From Curtobacterium sp. MCSS17_007 (GTDB lineage: Bacteria > Actinomycetota > Actinomycetes > Actinomycetales > Microbacteriaceae), in NCBI RefSeq assembly GCF_003234175.2, contig NZ_CP126257.1, positions 558,001-622,000 on the forward strand: 64,000 nt of DNA, given 5' to 3'. Within the stretch, counting starts at the first letter, position 1; each line of letters begins with the position of its first letter. The position numbers were made by a program, and so were the translations under genes. Shown here piece after piece: positions 62,219 through 64,000 of this stretch. The notes beneath the pieces are model-generated. The model searched no databases. It was not told the DNA's origin and saw only the letters and a program-made list of their open reading frames with translations.

Positions 62219-62261
62219 CCCGGCCACGCTGTTCGTCGTGGCGGCGGGTCCTCGGCCGTCG

Positions 62262-62314
62262 GTGGAGCAGTCGTCGTCGGGTCGGGCACCTGCACCCGAC
62301 ACTTCCTGCTCCAC
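62262..62314 (+). terminator. ABC-F terminator built from a dispersed element
   Basis: GTGGAGCAG (62262-62270) and CTGCTCCAC (62306-62314) pair, with an inner GTCGGG (62281-62286) and CCCGAC (62295-62300). The right half, 62294-62314, recurs with 19 of 21 matches at 6797-6817 by the yczE stop. Confidence 0.65.
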
Positions 62315-62358
62315 GGAGTGCGCTCCAGGGCCTGCGGAAGGGACCGATCGACCGTCGG

Positions 62359-62853
62359 TCAGTCGCCGAGCCCGAGGATGAGCCGCCGGAGCAGCCCGGA
62401 CAGCTGCGCCTGCTCGTCGTCGGACACCCCGGACAGGATTGCGCGCTCGGCCTTGAGCAGGTCTGCGATCGCGGCGTCCACGGCCGCCCGACCGCTCGTC
62501 GTCAGCGAGACGAGGATGCCCCTGCCGTCCCGCGGGTCCGTCCGGCGGCTCACCAGCCCCCGTGCCGCGAGCCGGTCCACACGGTTCGTCATCGTGCCGC
62601 TCGACACCAGGGTCTGCTGCAGCAGCGACTTCGGGCTGAGCTCGTACGGTTCACCCGCCCGCCGCAGCGCCGACAGCACGTCGAACTCCCACGGCTCGAC
62701 GTCGCTCGCGTCGAACGCAGCCCGTCGTGCGCGGTCCAGGTGCCGGGCGAGCCGGTCGACGCGGGACAGGACCTCGAGGGGCCCGAAGTCCAGGTCGCCC
62801 CGCTCACGGGCCCACGCCGCGACGATCCGGTCGACCTCGTCCTGCTGCGGCAT
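62359..62853 (-). CDS. MarR family transcriptional regulator
   Basis: 164 residues. Winged helix at residues 70-130 (SLLQQTLVSSGTMTNRVDRLAARGLVSRR, wing DPRDGRGILVSLT). ATG 62853 has CAAGAT and GGAGGG close upstream. A longer N-terminus from 62919 is open but overlaps the promoter. No adjacent target gene; the regulon is unknown. Confidence 0.88.
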   Translation of the reverse strand: MPQQDEVDRIVAAWARERGDLDFGPLEVLSRVDRLARHLDRARRAAFDASDVEPWEFDVLSALRRAGEPYELSPKSLLQQTLVSSGTMTNRVDRLAARGLVSRRTDPRDGRGILVSLTTSGRAAVDAAIADLLKAERAILSGVSDDEQAQLSGLLRRLILGLGD

Positions 62854-62947
62854 CCCTCCATCTTGGCCGAAGCTGTCGCGCGCGGCCAGCGCCCGGGCCG
62901 TGGGAGGATGGACGGGCACCGGACGGGCTCCACCCCGTCCGGTGTGT

Positions 62948-63019
62948 TCCGCCTTGGTGTAACGGCAGCACGACGGCCTTTGGTGCCGTTAGGTCCGGGT
63001 TCGAATCCTGGAGGCGGAG
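62948..63019 (+). tRNA. tRNA-Gln(TTG)
   Basis: Cloverleaf by eye: acceptor TCCGCCT (62948-62954) and AGGCGGA (63012-63018), discriminator G, anticodon stem ACGGC/GCCGT around CTTTGGT (anticodon TTG), T-arm CCGGG-TTCGAAT-CCTGG. No encoded CCA. It reads Gln CAA (and CAG by wobble). Confidence 0.97.
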
Positions 63020-63074
63020 CGGGAGGGCCGGATCGCGGTGGGGAGCGGCACTGCCGTCGCCGCGCCGCCGGCAC

Positions 63075-64000
63075 TCACCGATCCCGTCCCGCCCCGGCCA
63101 TCTCCTGCAGCACGCGGTGCACCTGTCGGCTGTAGCCCGACTCGTTGTCGTACCAGACGTACAGCACCACGTGTTCGGACCCGTCCGCGATGGTCGCGAG
63201 CCCGTCCACGATGCCCGCCCGCCGGCTGCCGAGCAGGTCCGTCGAGACGATCTCCGGCGACTCGACGTAGTCGATCTGGCGACGGAGGGGCGAGGTGAGC
63301 GAGGCGTCCCGGAGCACCCCGTTCAGCTCGTCGCGTCCGACGGGTCGACCGAGCGTCAGGTGCAGGACCGCGAGCGAGACGTTCGGCGTCGGGACGCGGA
63401 CGGCGTTCCCGGTGAGCCGGCCGCGGAGTTCGGGCAGGGCCTTCTCGGCGGCCTTCGCAGCACCGGTAGCGGTGATCACCATGTTCAGGCCCGCCGCACG
63501 GCCGCGCCGGTCGGCGGGGTGGTAGTTGTCGACGAGGTTCTGGTCGTTCGTGGCGGAGTGCACCGTCTCGACGTGTCCGTGCACGATGCCGTACGCGTCG
63601 GACACGACCTTGAGCACGGGGACGATCGCGTTGGTGGTGCACGACGCCGCACTGACGACCGGGTCGTCGCCGATCGTGTCGTGGTTGATGCCGTGCACGA
63701 CGTTGGGGACGTCGCCCCCGCCCGGTGCGGTGAGCAGGACGCGTGCAGCACCCGGTGCCCGCAGGTGCTGCGCGAGCCCCTCGGCGTCGCGCCAGCGGCC
63801 GGTGGTGTCGACGACGACTGCGTCCTCGATGCCGTGCGCGCGGTAGTCGACGGCGTCCGGGGAGTCGGCCGAGACGAACTGCACGAGGGTGCCGTTCGCG
63901 GTGATCGTGTCGTGCTCGGTGTCGACCGTGACGGTGCCGGCGAAGGGGCCGTGGATGGAGTCCCGCCGGAGCAGGCTCGCGCGCTTGACCAGGTCGTCCG
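63075..64000 (-). CDS. Glyceraldehyde-3-phosphate dehydrogenase, partial (start beyond window)
   Basis: The frame continues out of the window; 309 codons are visible. SCTTNAIVPVLKVV holds the catalytic Cys, VHSATNDQNLVDN the His region, and WYDNESGYSRQVHRVL the C-terminal NAD strand. The upstream part (RASLLRRDSIHGPF) fits the GapB-type longer form. It oxidises GAP in glycolysis or runs the reverse reaction. Confidence 0.93.
   Translation of the reverse strand, partial: DDLVKRASLLRRDSIHGPFAGTVTVDTEHDTITANGTLVQFVSADSPDAVDYRAHGIEDAVVVDTTGRWRDAEGLAQHLRAPGAARVLLTAPGGGDVPNVVHGINHDTIGDDPVVSAASCTTNAIVPVLKVVSDAYGIVHGHVETVHSATNDQNLVDNYHPADRRGRAAGLNMVITATGAAKAAEKALPELRGRLTGNAVRVPTPNVSLAVLHLTLGRPVGRDELNGVLRDASLTSPLRRQIDYVESPEIVSTDLLGSRRAGIVDGLATIADGSEHVVLYVWYDNESGYSRQVHRVLQEMAGAGRDR

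Overview
The window is chromosomal DNA from a very GC-rich Gram-positive actinobacterium. Gene content fits Microbacteriaceae, and a Curtobacterium-like plant or soil bacterium is my best guess. The supports are purM followed by a DUF3073 gene, a DUF3072 protein, a class E sortase, a PPK2 kinase, CPBP and M23 proteins, many GTG starts and strong GC hairpin terminators. The genus is an inference. I saw no insertion sequence, prophage, integrase, rRNA operon or CRISPR array. One tRNA, tRNA-Gln(TTG), lies at 62948-63019.

Layout. 1-2.9 kb: purM end, DUF3073, DoxX, DUF3072 and an unknown protein. 2.9-9.8 kb: an APC permease, an autoregulated DUF4097-PadR pair, a divergent YczE/MocR pair and DUF6518. 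9.9-15.9 kb: a solitary RND permease, a lipoprotein esterase and PPK2 polyphosphate kinase behind an unusual repeat array. 16-24 kb: a DEAD-box helicase with an Arg/Asp repeat tail, DinB, MarR and sbcDC. 24-32 kb: class E sortase with a small partner, acetyltransferase, EamA, CPBP protease, RecQ, acyltransferase and M23 peptidase. 32-44 kb: oxidoreductase, three regulators and transporters, an orphan alpha-E protein, an SDR, PiT phosphate transporter, lipoate ligase and an orphan DNA methyltransferase. 44-49 kb: DHA2 efflux pump and phosphoglucomutase. 49.4-51.8 kb: a lower-GC, partly decayed patch of contact-dependent-inhibition (CDI) type immunity genes with RNase A-like toxin fragments. 52-56.7 kb: glycosyltransferase/methyltransferase operon, epimerase and MTA phosphorylase. 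56.7-59.4 kb: moeA-moaC-moaB-moaE. 59.7-64 kb: PLDc_N protein, ABC-F ATPase, MarR, tRNA-Gln and a GAPDH gene that leaves the window.

Expression signals are unusually readable. About 25 genes carry a TANNNT-like -10 hexamer ending 6-8 bases before the start codon, with no room for a Shine-Dalgarno site. This is the layout of leaderless mRNAs and it helped decide several starts. Operons are tightly packed with ATGA or GTGA overlaps. Many gene ends carry long perfect hairpins, and five or six share one arm sequence, CGGACGGGAGGCGCGG. Three MarR genes and the PadR operon have inverted repeats on or beside their own promoters.

The best candidate for something undescribed is the immunity patch at 49438-51795: two tandem modules of a CDI-type immunity gene plus an RNase A-like toxin remnant. 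One remnant is fused in frame to a second immunity domain. The second module is broken by two separate single-base frameshifts. No full-length toxin is present.
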